From: Diphasiastrum complanatum
Taxonomy: Eukaryota > Streptophyta > Lycopodiopsida > Lycopodiales > Lycopodiaceae
Direction of reading: 5' to 3'
Assembly (NCBI GenBank): GCA_029204225.1
Contig: CM055109.1
Coordinates: 31,969,870-32,033,869 of the forward strand
Length of the DNA stretch: 64,000 nt
Shown here: piece by piece, positions 9,602 through 20,998 of the stretch
Layout of the letters: every line of letters begins with the position of its first letter
How positions within the stretch are numbered: position 1 is the first letter of the stretch
Program-made: the position numbers and the translations under genes
Notes under the pieces: model-generated
Databases searched by the model: none
The model's input: only the letters and a program-made list of their open reading frames with translations
What the model was told of the DNA's origin: nothing

Positions 9602-11104
9602 CCTGCAAGCTTCAAGATGCTTCCCAACTCCAAGCTAGGATGCCTCCACCTGCAAGTAAGGATCTGCAAGCCTCCAAGGATCTCTCCTCCACCTGTGTCC
9701 CTACTCTTTAAACACAAAGATAGATAACAAGCTGGCCTCAAGTATTCACCACCCAACCATAGCTAGATCCAAGCTCCAAGAAAGACCTATCTAGCACCCC
9801 CTTGCTAACCATAAACAAATCACAAGCATACCACAACACTCCATAGAATACTCAAGATCCAAATCCTACTTATGTCCCATACCATAAGCAAGATCCAAAC
9901 CTCAAGCATACTACCACAAGAAAGCACTCTACACACTAGTAGCAACACTAGAGCATAAGCCAAGCAAACAAGAGAGATCTCCCCTCCACAATGGGCGCCC
10001 TACTACCCTCATATAGATGGCCCATGGACCCCTCCAATGCACTATGGAGTTCCATGCTCATCCAATGAGAGAGAGAGAAGCCTAGGGGAGATAAAGAATC
10101 TCCAAGAGCCTCCATAGGCTTATGGAATGTCAAGAGACTCCTTTCATAACCTATGACTCTTTGGATGCCTTTCTTGTGGGAGTTGGGAACTTAATGGACA
10201 CTTTAGAAGGGCGCCCTCCTACTAGGTCCCATTGCCCAAGTTGTGCAAGTATACTTTGGTCCTAGACCAATAAAGTGATATAGTTCAAGGTTGAGGCCCA
10301 AGGTTTAGAAAAATAGTCATCCAATGACTTTCTAACACCTCACTAGGTTCCATACCTCCATCCAAGGCATAGACACCTACCTGCCCTTAATCAAGGATAC
10401 TAGTATCTTAATCTAAGGCACCTACTCTTAATAGTAAGGGTATCCCTTATTGAAGGGTCACGTGACCTCATACCTCCAACTAAGGTATAGTCACTTGCAT
10501 GTCCTTATCCAAGAGCACATACCCTTAATCCTAAGGGTACCTTGCCATATAGCCCCCAACACTAAATGGACTATCAGGGGTCTGAAGTACTGCTAGTTAT
10601 ATAGGTATGTAACATGAACTATGGGTGGTCTCTCTTCAGTTCCTGCAACTATATCCATGCATGCATTCAAATCAAGTAAGGATTCCATTCTCACTTTCCA
10701 GGTAGAGTAGTTTGATGAACTCAACCTATCATTAGTTTCTAACATGATCCCACCATTGGAAGCCATGAATATAATGATTCTTCAACTTTTAGGCTCTGTC
10801 CTAATACACCTAACACTCACTTTTCTCTCAACAAATGATGGATAAGGAGATCTCAGAAGATCTAGGACCCTAAAACACTTCTATCTTGAACCTAGCTAGT
10901 TTCCAAGCATAGAAAGGAAGATTGAAACACATGCAGCACTTTGCACACACCAAGAATGGATTACAAACTCAAACGAACCTGAAAACACTCTTGTTTAAGC
11001 TCCCAAACTTTCTAGCAAGTGACCAAATCAAGTTATGATCTGAAAAATTACTTGCATTCTTAGAAAATACACAAGACTAGGTTGCCAAGAATACCTAGAA
11101 TTGA
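9602..11104. other. No gene; cytosine-rich degenerate repeats
   Basis: From 9560 to about 9690 the words CCTCCAA and CTGCAAGC recur irregularly. From 10320 to 10560 the words CTTAATC(TA)AAGG and ACCTACC recur. I found no copia LTR, primer-binding site or reading frame with a domain here, so the 5' end of Copia-A seems lost. Confidence 0.5.
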
Positions 11105-11960
11105 CCATGCTTGTGCTAGGAAGAATCATGATGTCCATTGCAGATGGGACATCACGATGGATAGTATAGCGCGGAGACTAGGAAGTATCGGTAGAAGACA
11201 TGATGATAGAAAGGAATCATAGATGCGTGAAAGTGTATCAAAAAGCAATGCAGGAAATTTGGAAGGCTTTGGTCGCAAGAAAAATTTGCAGGAGCTTCGC
11301 TATCACAAGTGAGGAATGAATCGAATTCAGCCAACTTATAGGTGAATTTGGTGGGTCCATTACATTGAGTAGTAGTTTGGCTAATCAGTTCTGAACAAAA
11401 ATTTGGAGGCATGTGCAGTACAGTAAAAATAGGCTATAAAAATCTCGGCGAAGGTTTCTAGGGATCTGAACCTATCAGGCAAACGTTTTCTAGGGCTGGC
11501 GAAGGATGAACCTTCGCCCAAGAGGGTCCTTCGCCCAGATACTGTCGTAAATGCATTTTTTCACAATCTGAACCTATGGACAATCTAATTTTGACATTTT
11601 AAGATCATCTAGCAGGTCGACAAAGGTTCATAATGAGGTTATGATGCTCGGCGAAGGTTCCCAAAATGGCATATCACTGGACATTTGTCTGACTCAAAAA
11701 TTAGATTTTCTCTTGTCAGGAAACTTTGCCCACCCCAATTTAGATAAATCAAGGGCGGATGTACAGTCTGAGAGCTCAACGAAGGTTTCTGATATTGTAT
11801 TAGGCCAAATCTGTCCAAATCAGTGATTTTTTAAGTCATTGTTCATAAAAAATACTGTACTTCTTTTTTCTTATGCTAATGACTTCTTGACTTTTGCTCA
11901 TCAGTCTTTCCTTATTTTTTGTTTTTTTTTTTTTTAACTGTCTTTTTCCAAAAAACTCAG
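11105..11960 (-). repeat. Gypsy-A 3' spacer, copy 1
   Basis: Homologous, in the same orientation, to 20140-20998. Shared words include CTTGTGCTAGGAAG, ACT.GGAAGTATCGGTAGAAGACATGATGA-type text and repeated GCGAAGGTT. It lies downstream of integrase in the sense direction. Copy 2 leads into the extra ORF of Gypsy-A2, whereas copy 1 ends at about 11105 without it. Confidence 0.8.
11498..11518. other. Hairpin in the Gypsy-A spacer
   Basis: GGCGAAGG, a 5-nt loop ATGAA, then CCTTCGCC: a perfect 8-bp stem. The equivalent spot in copy 2 (about 20540-20560) keeps a degraded version (GGTGAAGGTTCAACATTCGCC region). GGCGAAGG-like words recur singly elsewhere in the spacer. Confidence 0.6.
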
Positions 11961-12029
11961 CAAATTAAATATTGAAAACAAAAAATTGAAAAACAAATAA
12001 AATTAAAAAATATATTGAGATCAGGCTTG

Positions 12030-12960
12030 CTAAACTGGCGGAGCAGGCTGCCAAAACTTGCATAATCGGTTGTCATTTACCGGAGTATCGAATCGTTTTC
12101 CATCCAATTGCTCAAGAATTACTACGTCATAGTTCAGGATTTCTTTCACTTTATACGGGCCTTCATCTGTAAACTTTAACTTATCCTTGATCAGCTTGGT
12201 TTTGTACATCAATGCAAGATCTCCTGCTTTCAGATCTTTTTTGTGCAATCGACGATCGTGCCATGCCTTGCGGCGGGCTTTCTCTGCTGCTAAGACATGA
12301 ACTGCCATCAATCAGGTTTCACATAATTTGTGCAACACTTCATGATGGAGTTGTAAAGACATATCATCATTCAATCATTCTGTGGCTGCTATGCGTAAAG
12401 ATGAGATTAAAAATTCAATTGACATAACAACATCTTGACCATAAACTAGTTGAAAAGGTGTTTGATTTGTACTATTTTTGTAAGCGGTTTCGAATGCCCA
12501 TAATGTTGCATATAGTTTATGTTCCCAATCGGACCGACTTGCTTCAACTGTCTTTCTCATAATGGTGCAGAGAATCTTATTGGAAGATTAAGCTTGTCCA
12601 TTCCCTCTGGGATAGTAGGGAGTACTAAATATGTGTATAACGAAAAAATCTTCCAGTAAGCACTTTATTATTTGATTACTAAAGTGTGTACCCCGGTCAC
12701 TAACAATTTTGATCGGACATCCAAATCTGATTATAATATTTTCATGGAAACTTGGTCGTAGATTTCGCGTCAGCCACTTTGACAGCTTTGGCTTCAACCC
12801 ACTTGGTCATATAATCAGTTCCAACGATAATGTATCGGGCCTGAGATCCTTGCGCGGCAGGATGAATAGGACCAACATAATCCAGTGCCCATTTTTCAAA
12901 CGGGATGCAAGGGTTCATAATTCTATCGAGTAGGTCGTCGTGCTCGCTGGCAAAGATCAC
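12030..12960 (-). pseudogene. Gypsy-A1 integrase core and C-terminal part
   Basis: Four minus-strand pieces: 12960-12742 (FEKWALDYVGPI with the first catalytic Asp, then TDYMTKWVEAKAV), 12797-12588 (VSDRGTHF with the second Asp), 12560-12375 (ATLWAFETAYKNSTNQTPFQ, VYGQDVV) and 12311-12030 (AWHDRRLHKKDLKAGDLALM, GPYKVKEIL). The catalytic glutamate expected after NGQA is a TAA stop at 12588-12590, so this copy could not integrate DNA even without its frameshifts. The C-terminal piece matches 23753-24014 closely. Confidence 0.85.
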
Positions 12961-12962
12961 GT

Positions 12963-13328
12963 CTAAATAAAATTTTCTTTGTCCTTATGAAGCATAGGCA
13001 ATTGCAAAATTTTGCGAACTGTAATATTTGTAGAGAAGTGTCCTCCACCCATGCCATCATGTGAAAACATGATTAAATCTGGTACTTCATGTGGTAAAAC
13101 ACACCTTCGTAAAATATTATCTGATCCACGACGGTACAATTGTCCTGCAATTAATTGATAAGGTTGAGCCTTATGAATCAATTGTCTCTTTTGTACTTTT
13201 GTCAAACAGTCATTCGGTTGTCCTAGCATCAGGTACTCAACAATATTTGTCGCCCACTGCTTCAACATAGAACAACGCAGCATCTGGCAGTTCATCATCC
13301 AATTCAGTATTAAATGGTGCGGATTCAA
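12963..13328 (-). pseudogene. Gypsy-A1 integrase N-terminal region
   Basis: The frame reads LYRRGSDNILRRCVLPHEVP and then HDGMGGGHFSTNITVRKILQ, the histidine half of the H2C2 zinc-binding domain that precedes the gypsy integrase core. The cysteine half lies across a frame break near 12960. The order RNase H, this domain, core is as expected for Ty3/gypsy. Confidence 0.8.
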
Positions 13329-13950
13329 TTCGCGAAATGTGATCGGCTATAATGTTGCTTTCCCTTTCGAACCACAATCCGAAAGTCAAATTCAGTCAAT
13401 AATAATAACCATCTTGCAATATGTCCAGTATTGCATGTCTTGTTTACCAAGTAAAGTAACGGTTGATGATCCGTATAAAATACAAAGTGCGTTTCCATGA
13501 GGTAGTGACGAAATTTTTGAACAGAAAAAATCATGGCTAGCGCTTCACATTCTGTTGTTGAATAATTTTTTTCTGGATCTGTAAGTTGTCTGCTTGTAAA
13601 TCGTATAGGATAATCCTTCTTATAGTCACCTGGCTGTATCAAAACTGATCCAATGTGTATTTTGAGACATCTGTATGAACATGGAGAACACAATATTGGT
13701 GCTGAAGTTAATGCTTTTTTTAACTTTTCAAAGGCTTCTAACGCCTCTATTGTCCAAATAGGGACAATAGTTAGTTTGTATATAGGTCGTGCTAAATCAG
13801 CAAAGAAGATAATAAAAATTCGATAGTAGTTCACATGACCCATAAACACATAAACTCCTCGAATTGTTGCTGGCGGTGGCAATTCCACAATAACTTTGAT
13901 CTTAGAATAATCTGTGGCAGTCTTGATATCACATGTCCAAGCACAACTCC
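13325..13950 (-). pseudogene. Gypsy-A1 RNase H and RT connection
   Basis: Minus-strand reading includes VYVFMGHVNYYRIFI and FEKLKKALTSAPIL (the RT/RNase H junction typical of gypsy), then FTSRQLTDPEKNYSTTECEAL with the RNase H glutamate and FVFYTDHQPLLYLV with the later aspartate. RNase H degrades the RNA strand during replication. The first acidic residue position (usually D-A-S) reads HIGSVL, so the active site is incomplete. Confidence 0.85.
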
Positions 13951-14628
13951 GTGCGAAATCCATATCTGGTATTTTTCCGGATTTAGAAAAATCTGATATT
14001 TGCGGCATCTTTCAAATACTTTCTCCAATCGATCCAGGTGGTCTGTATCTGTACTATGAACTCCCAAGTCGTCCAAGTAAATTTCAAGGAATTTTTGCAG
14101 ATAATCTTTAAACGCAAATTGCATTATTCTTTGGAATGAACTTGGTGCATTACAGAGTCCAAACGACATTACTTTATAAGCATAGGTGCCCCATTCTGTT
14201 GCAAAAGCAGTTTTGTGGCGATCGGCAGGTGCAATCTTAACCTGGTTGTAACCACTAAATCCATCCAGGAAACTATAAGCTTCCGCTCCAGCAAGGCGAT
14301 CCAAAATACTTTCAATAAAAGGCAACGGAAGATGATCCTTCCGTGTCACTTTATTTAATGCTTTGAGATTCACACAAATCCTCAATTTTCCATTTTTCTT
14401 AGGAGCAATGACAATCGGTGAAATCCATTTAGTGTGCTCGATCTCATAAATAAAATCGACGTCAAGCAATCTCTAAAGTTCTTTCTTTATCAGATCTTTC
14501 ACATTAGGATTACAACGATAGAACTTTGTAACCTTTGGAACTGCATCAGGTACTAAAGGTATGGTATGTTCAATCACTGATGCCGGAATACTCTTCAAAT
14601 CTTGATAAGTTCATGCAAAACAATCTTG
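13951..14628 (-). pseudogene. Gypsy-A1 reverse transcriptase
   Basis: Reading from about 14625 down gives KWISPIVIAPKKNGKLRICV, then LNKVTRKDHLPLPFIESILD, YSFLDGFSGYNQV (first catalytic Asp), FGLCNAPSSFQR and EIYLDDLGVHS (the YxDD motif). After this a frame change at about 13990-13930 leads into RNase H. A stop near 14475 interrupts the N-terminal part. All fingers/palm motifs are recognisable, but the gene is broken. Confidence 0.9.
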
Positions 14629-15621
14629 CTACTTAATAAGTAACAAGCGGAGTGCTTGATACTGTTCAGGAGTAAGTTGTGATTCCACTTGTACAATATT
14701 TTTCGGTTCTCCTGGTTCAGAAAGATTCATTGGCTGCGTCCTAGCTGGGCCATCATAAATCTCTTTAGATTTTGGTATGTGTTCTTCAGATTCACGATGT
14801 GCTTTAGGTAATATAATAACCACATCATCTAGTGTATAACGTTTAAAATGCTCTGGCATATCATGTTGGAATACATTTGCTTGTTCTTTTTTGAAAGGAC
14901 TTGTCTTGGATCTTCGTTTAGCCTTCTTAGCAGGAATTGATCGTGGAGGTGATGACTTTCGAGATGATAATTCTTTCTTCACAGGTGAAGACTTCCTAGA
15001 CGATGATGTCTTGCTAGAAGTCTGACTTGAAGAATCATTCTTGACTTTTCCTTTGCCTTTATCCAATAGAGGTGGCACTTCCTTTGAATCAATCTTCCGA
15101 GGGGGATTTTCCCATTTCAGGACCGTATTATAATGTTGCTTAGCTTGTTTCTTCGTGATCGAACCTGTGATCCTGTCTCTCTTCAATATAATTGCTTTGG
15201 ACAGTTTGATTGTTGGTTCATCAGGAACATTACGCACTCCAAATTTGGTCGGATCCATATGATTTAAAATCTGCTCATCCGTAAGTTCTGCATTGCCATC
15301 ATAAGTCAAGGCATGGCTCACTGGTATGAGATCATCCTCAATTGGATCTGGTATAGGTTCTGTTGATATCCAGGCTACATTCAGCACATTTAGTGGAAAC
15401 GTGATTGGTGTATCCAAAGTTCGATCTAATAAGGAAATCTCGCTCAACTCTAATTGAATATCTTGTTGACACATATATCTTGTTGTACAATCGATTGTTG
15501 CAAGAGCTTCATTCCAATTGACGATATCCGTTTGAGAATCGTAGTGAACTCCCAATTTTTTCTCTAGTCGATCACAAGTGTGATCCGTTGTTGATGAATC
15601 ATCATCTTCTTTTTTAACCAC
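14629..15621 (-). CDS. Gypsy-A1 ORF upstream of RT (gag-pol linker region)
   Basis: An intact 330-residue frame lies directly upstream of RT. It has an acidic first half, then a very basic serine/lysine region (about residues 190-265, with SSRKSSPVKKE and PAKKAKRRSK, a likely nuclear or RNA-binding signal). It ends in ESQLTPEQYQALRLLLIK, the short helix that in gypsy elements precedes RT. I do not see a protease D-S/T-G motif or zinc knuckle. It is best read as the variable gag-pol spacer of this family, possibly including a protease remnant at the N-terminus. The first codon is simply the first available; the element is truncated just beyond. Confidence 0.6.
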   Translation of the reverse strand: MVKKEDDDSSTTDHTCDRLEKKLGVHYDSQTDIVNWNEALATIDCTTRYMCQQDIQLELSEISLLDRTLDTPITFPLNVLNVAWISTEPIPDPIEDDLIPVSHALTYDGNAELTDEQILNHMDPTKFGVRNVPDEPTIKLSKAIILKRDRITGSITKKQAKQHYNTVLKWENPPRKIDSKEVPPLLDKGKGKVKNDSSSQTSSKTSSSRKSSPVKKELSSRKSSPPRSIPAKKAKRRSKTSPFKKEQANVFQHDMPEHFKRYTLDDVVIILPKAHRESEEHIPKSKEIYDGPARTQPMNLSEPGEPKNIVQVESQLTPEQYQALRLLLIK

Positions 15622-15840
15622 GTTACTTGTAAGTTGTAAGCTATTAGAAGTTAGAACTTTGTACTATAATCTATTACTTGTTAAAATTTACACAATGCAC
15701 ATTGTATACATTGTCATTTTCGTGAAATTTGAATCATTGAACATTTGCTAATTTACCACTAACTAACCATGCACATGGTACATTGGAATATGACATATGT
15801 AATATGTATAATGTGAGTCGTGACAATAATGTTTCCTAAA

Positions 15841-15928
15841 ACCGATTCACCGGTTCGAACCTGGAGAAGCCGATTCTTTCCCGATTCAAACTCGATTCAA
15901 ACACGGTTCGAAAAGGCGATTCGAAAGG
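15841..15928. repeat. Degenerate CGATTC/GTTCGAA repeats
   Basis: CGATTC or GGTTCGAA words occur about eight times in under 90 bp, giving a CpG-rich island in AT-rich DNA. Some are mutual reverse complements (GATTC, GAATC-type), so the stretch can fold. Its origin is unknown. Confidence 0.5.
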
Positions 15929-17099
15929 TACCCTCAAACATTGTGTATGCATGGGTCTTTGCTATGATGGGTCAGGGGTACCTACATGCAGTGGTCATGC
16001 ATGGGAGTTAGGCATGAGTTGATAACACGCTTACATGTGGATTCGGTGCATGGGCAGACAGGGTGGGTGCTACTCTCTATATATACCCTCACTCGTGTCC
16101 ATATGGATCATTGAGTGTCTGCGGTCGTTATGTTGTCAGATTGGTAAGTGCTTACTATCATTGTGATTTGTCATACTCTCTAGTGCTCGGGGGCTAGATC
16201 GGACAGTCTAGGATTGGTTGGGACGGTTTCGTCCAATGCACTCCCTTATTGTGTTCTTGGAGCTCAATCCGCGTGGTGGAATTGAAAATTTTGGTAAATT
16301 GGTGGTCTTCCAAGCAAGTGTTCTGCCCTATTTTGGTTGAATCGGTTTTGGAATGGTTTTAGGATTGTGTGTTCGTTGACAGCTTTCCGATTGTGAACCT
16401 GAAAGGGTAGTTTCTGCTTTTTAGGTTCCGGTTTCTTGGTTTGTGAGCAGAATAGTTGTTGCATAGTGGTTGCATGGGGCTTCAGAATCTTCTTCCTGGG
16501 TTGGGATGTTAGATGGGGCTTGCTGCAAACTGTTTATTGAACTGTGCTTCGATGGGAGGTTGAGAACTGCGATTTTCATTCATGCATAGCGTGAGCAGGC
16601 TGTAGGCTCTAACTTTTAATCGTTTGAGAAAAGCTGCCTTGTGTTGGCTCTTACAACTATTGTAAACCAAGAGGGAATCTGGAACAATGATAAACAATGG
16701 ATTTATCTACCCAAGGATTCAGATGGATGTCTTCCATGGGAACCTTTTCTTTTTTTCTATGCATGCAAAAAAAAGTTTGAGGACTGCTTTGTGATTGAAG
16801 CCTGTCTTTAGTGTAAACTCTGTTGCATGTAGAAAATCTGGAGGGTGGTGGCTTATGAGCCTTTAACCTCTGCTGATGGGCTGCAATGGATCTGTCAGCA
16901 GTGAGGCTGCTGGTGGGCGGCCATAGTGCCATAAACCTCTGTTTTTTCTTTCTTGAACCTGCAAAGAATGTAAACCCTGCTTTTGGATCAAAAAAAAAAA
17001 ACTTGTGACTATGGCGCGCTGTCCAACGCTTCTGAGGGAGCGCTGGTGGCTCTGGATCAGAACGGGAGGTCGGGGGGGGGCCGCATCCCTCTGTTGGCT

Positions 17100-17111
17100 T
17101 TCTCTCTCTCA

Positions 17112-17148
<37 letters not shown>
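17100..17148. repeat. CT/TC dinucleotide microsatellite
   Basis: Nearly pure TC repeat with ACTCGCTCGC interruptions. It accounts for the S/L-rich and E/R-rich reading frames on both strands here, which are not genes. Confidence 0.95.
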
Positions 17149-17150
<2 letters not shown>

Positions 17151-17524
17151 GGCAGTGGACCTGGTTTTCTGCTGTTGTAGAACTCGCGAGCCGGTCCTCG
17201 GGCAGGAAAGCGTGAGGAAGGGGAAAAACGGAAGGGGGGGGGGGCATGCATATCATTGTTTTTTTTTGTGGCATACAAAATTTTTTGGGTGGGTATGGTC
17301 ATGATCCGGTTTTTTGAAATGAGATGGACAAAGTTTGGGGTTTGTTGAATAAGGGGTTCTAGGTGAATTTTTTTGTCCTGAGTCAAAAAAATGGTTTTTG
17401 GGTTTATTTTTTTGTTGTGACTCTTCTAAACTGAGAGATGTCGGTTTGTTTAGAGAATTGTTTTTTGTGGAGTTTCGGACAGTTTACACACTTCTCATTT
17501 CGGTTCTTTGTTATGTTAGCAGTT

Positions 17525-18463
17525 ATGGGCGACATGGAACAGGAACTATTCAGTGAGGGAGTTCCATCACCATGAGGAAGTGTGGGAAGACCGGACAATA
17601 GTCCGCAGTCTATTCTGGATGTGATAAGTAAAGTACTACTAGAAATCCACTAGAGTAACAAACAGCGGGACGAGCAAATCAAATGTCTTTTATCAAAGCA
17701 TGATGCGGCATCTTCGTCACACTTAGAAATCCAGCCATAACCTTTTTTGGCGAACAAGTTTAAGCAGCCGGCAGTAGTGGAATCATGGATTAACAAGTGG
17801 AACAGTTATTTTGGTTTGCATGGAGTGCCTGAGGAGAAGCGAATTTCTTTGGTACTGATTTTTTTGGAAAGTAAAGCCATGTCGTGGTGGCGAGACGTAG
17901 ATCCTAAGCCAGTCACTTGGGATGCTTTTCGGGAGGTGTTCTTGAAAGCATTTATGACTGTGGATGAGAGGGACTCATATCGACATTTTGTTGAGCTCAC
18001 ATTGGGGTTGCGCGACTTGGACACATATGTCCAAGAGTTCATGGACCTTTTGATTAAAGAGTCGCATTTTCCAAAAAAGTACGCAGTGGCAATTTGTGAA
18101 TGGGTTGCCAGCGGAGTTTCAAAATGAATGCAAGCGCAAGTCTTTGAACTCGTTGGAGGATGTCATTCGGATCGCACGAGTGTACGATCAGACGATGGTA
18201 GCTTCTAGGAAACGGTTGCAAGAAAAAGGCTCAAAAAATTTCCGACCGCGAAAGAAGTCAAAAAAGTTTTTTTGATGAACTTGAAGGAATGGCTTATCAG
18301 AAACCCAAATCATGGAAGAAATTAAAGAGAAAATCTAAGTCGTCAGTCAGAAATGCCTTTAAACAAGGGCTATGTTTTAATTGTGGCAAGGTGGGCCATA
18401 TGGCTAAGGAGTGCTTGTTAAAGAACAAGTCCTCATCCAATCTTATGACAGTTGAGGTAAAAT
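17525..18463 (+). pseudogene. Gypsy-B gag with zinc knuckle
   Basis: Reading from ATG 17525 stays in one frame through three stops into the open stretch 17747-18127. This shows the retrotransposon gag core: VESWINKWNSYFGLHGVPEE, then AMSWWRDV, WDAFREVFLKAF and DTYVQEFMDL. It continues in shifted frames through a basic region (near 18230-18350) to a nucleocapsid knuckle CFNCGKVGHMAKEC at 18372-18414, ending at TAA/TGA about 18463. Gag would form the particle and bind RNA. This is a different gypsy lineage from the minus-strand elements around it. No pol follows; the next DNA is the opposite-strand extra ORF of Gypsy-A2. Confidence 0.85.
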
Positions 18464-18499
18464 GAAAATTGATGTACTTGTGAATGTCAATTCAGTACA

Positions 18500-20058
18500 G
18501 TGTCTTTTGGTCCTCACAATTTGTTTCATGTAAGGGACAAGTTGTTCTCTTGGACAACCTTGTCTACTTGATCATGCATGGTCGTGAGTGTATTCTGAAG
18601 AGTTGCCACATAGGCTTCCAATTCCTCGGCTGACTGTTGGGCTTTCTTCATCTTGGCTTTGGACTTTGCTTCATGTTGTTTGGCGACCTTGAGCTCTCAA
18701 TTCAGCTGAACCACCTTCTGGCTAATGAGAGTATTTTTACATCCCAACTCGGATATACTTTTGTCCATTTCTTTCATCTCATCCAACATGGTTTGGATCA
18801 CTCGCGCGCAAGGTTAGTGACTAGATCAAGAGCGTCACCAGAGTCCACGGTTGCTGCGGTGGTGGCAGCAGCAACAACAGGAACATGAATTGCAGGTGCG
18901 ATGCTTGTTTGGCGTTGAGGTCTTGCCGGTTCTTCTTCCTCAAAGAGGTCTTTATCTTCGTAACCATCAGACACCGTGACGTCGAACTGCTTTGATTATT
19001 TAATTGCATGAACAACCTGAATGGTGTCTGGTGCCTGATTTGCTTGATCTTGGTGATCGATCTAAAAAGACGAATAAAAAACATCAGTGCTATCATGGAC
19101 TTATTCGAATCCTTTTCTAAGGGATTGGGGTTCAAAGGGTCCAAGGCTCTGAGGCATCACAAAAATTTCATTCGCCTCCAATGGATCAGAATCATTGAAC
19201 ATATCCATGAAAGCCTACATATTTGGTGAGATAGCTTGCGTTTGTGGGAGTGAGGTGGCCTGGGCAGCTGTGATTGGAATCGTTTCTCCAATGGTCACAA
19301 ACTGACCCTGTGACAAAGCGGAGGTGAAGAAATCATTAGTGGAAGGGGGAATGGGAAGTGTAGAGCAAGTGGCAGCGAAGGGTGGTAGCGCAAGTAATGT
19401 TGGGTGCCTAGTAAGCGATGTGACGCGGAAGACAAGTCAAGAATTACGACGTCGGCGTACCCGCATTGATGACTAGATGGTTGTCGTGAAGATTCTGCAG
19501 GTGCCACATCTTCATAGATGGGGACAAGACTGAATCAGGAATAAACCCATGAATCTTATTAACTAGGTAGAAAGTGGAGATGGTGGACAAAAGAGGACCT
19601 GCGGCAAATTGTTGCTTGGTGTTACCCTTGATGGCTCTCTTGAGTTCACCGAAAACCATTTTAAACCAGTTGTAGGGCTCCAACGTTTTCTTATCAAACT
19701 TGTAATTAGATTCCACGATACGGTGAAGTATCTGGGATGAAATGTACTCCTTCTTGAGGTTGCCAACCATCAAGAAGTTGTTCAGAAGTTGCACAGCCAC
19801 ATTGATAGTGGGATCACAGACGGATTCTAGCAGGTAGCCGTCATTGGTCCAGTAAAGCTCATTGGGCATGCGAATAAAAGGTTTAATGACGTTTTGGGCA
19901 TGCTTGTGGTTTGGTGATGGCTGGGTTCTAGAGGATATGCCTATGGCTCCAAGGGCGGCTTCAGTAACGTGCACCTTGTGAGTAGCCCCTTGGTAGGTAA
20001 TATAGAATTTGGACTTCTCCACTATTTAGGTGCTAAAGGCCATAGTTATAAATTGCAT
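18500..20058 (-). pseudogene. Gypsy-A2 extra ORF with coiled coil
   Basis: The minus strand reads from ATG 20058 (an in-frame stop follows early) into a 192-residue frame (20022-19444) of unknown fold, with VHVTEAALGAIGISSR and RMPNELYWTNDGYLLESVCD. Frame breaks follow, then an acidic segment with LFEEEEPARPQRQ (about 18930-18900). A long heptad-like region at 18800-18540 (LDEMKEMDKSISELG, then AKMKKAQQSAEELEAYVATL) is a clear coiled coil. It lies downstream of the shared Gypsy-A spacer and integrase remnant, so its place is between pol and the 3' LTR. Plant Tat-branch elements are known to carry extra ORFs there. I infer the same class. Function is unknown. Confidence 0.6.
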
Positions 20059-20139
20059 ATTTATTTTACTAGAAAAGGTGCACTTGTGAATCCCCATTGT
20101 CATGCAGAGGCTCAACAAGGTTCATCTGTTGAGCCACCA

Positions 20140-20998
20140 TTCTTGTGCTAGGAAGTATCATGATGTTTGTTTTGGTTAGAACATCACCATGAATGAGATA
20201 CTACAGAAACTGAGAAGTATCGGTAGAAGACATGATGAGAGTAGGCAAATGCTGAATGTAAAGACGTAAGAGTGTATGAGAAGGCTTGGAAAAAAGTTTT
20301 GGAAAGTTCTGGTCGCTGGAAAATTTGGCAAGAGCTTTGCTAGCACAAGTGAGAAATTAAATCGAAGTCAGCCCTTTTATAGGTGAATTTGGAGGGTCGA
20401 TTAGACAAAGTACTAGTTTGGCTACTCAGTTCTGGACAAAAATTTCCAGACATGCTACTTTGTACTATGAAAATTACTTCTAGAAATATCAGCGAAGATT
20501 TCTAAACATCTGAAGTGTCTCGACAAAGGTTCTGAAGATCTGGTGAAGGTTCAACATTCGCCTAAGAACATCCTTTGTCTAGGTACTGTAGATAATACAA
20601 ATTTTCAGGATCTGAACCTATGTCCAACCTAATTTTGGCATTCTGAATCCATCTGTCAGGTCGACGAAGGTTAATAAAGACTGTCGTTCTGCTGCCTTAC
20701 TTCAAAATAGGCAGTAAATCTACTAGAGAACCTTCGCCCAACTTAGTATAGGTAAATCTGAGGTGGATGTGTGATCTAGCAACTCGGCGAAGGTTTCTAG
20801 AATTGTATGTACAAGAAATGACTAAAAAAGTGATTTTCTTAGTTATTTTTTCATAAAAAAAATTGATTCTTGAAGATACTTTCCTTTAACAACTTTTTCT
20901 GATCTGATGACTTTTTTGACTTTTGCTCATCATTGTTTTTTTTTTCTTCTCTTTCCAAAAAAAGAAAATCACCCAAGTAGTGAAAAACAAAAAATTTG
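20140..20998 (-). repeat. Gypsy-A 3' spacer, copy 2
   Basis: Homologous to 11105-11960 in the same orientation. Copies share the GTGCTAGGAAG start, the GGTAGAAGACATGATGA word and repeated GAAGGTT motifs. Its far end (ATTTG at 20994-20998) is the target duplication of the insertion that follows. The spacer resumes at 23708, next to the integrase end. Confidence 0.8.

Larger units (their letters stand above)
11105..15621 (-). mobile_element. Gypsy-A1, Ty3/gypsy element fragment
   Basis: Minus-strand order is an upstream ORF, RT, RNase H, integrase (H2C2, core, C-terminal), then an AT-rich spacer. This is Ty3/gypsy order, with integrase after RNase H. RT wording (AYSFLDGFSGYNQVKIAP, FGLCNAPSSFQR) fits the plant non-chromodomain branch. 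No gag, protease or LTR is attached. Its downstream spacer is shared with Gypsy-A2. Confidence 0.8.
15622..17524. other. No gene; possible leader or LTR of Gypsy-B
   Basis: AT-rich to 15840, then repeated CGATTC words (listed separately), then unique-looking DNA. CTATATATACC at 16078-16088 is TATA-like on the + strand. Poly-G (about 17234-17244) and a CT microsatellite are present. The stretch may contain the 5' LTR and leader of the + strand gag at 17525, but I found no primer-binding site or second LTR. Confidence 0.35.

Noticed and set aside
16983-17304. Serine/leucine-rich and glutamate/arginine-rich frames on both strands
   Set aside because: They are translations of the CT microsatellite and flanking poly-G; no conserved domain.
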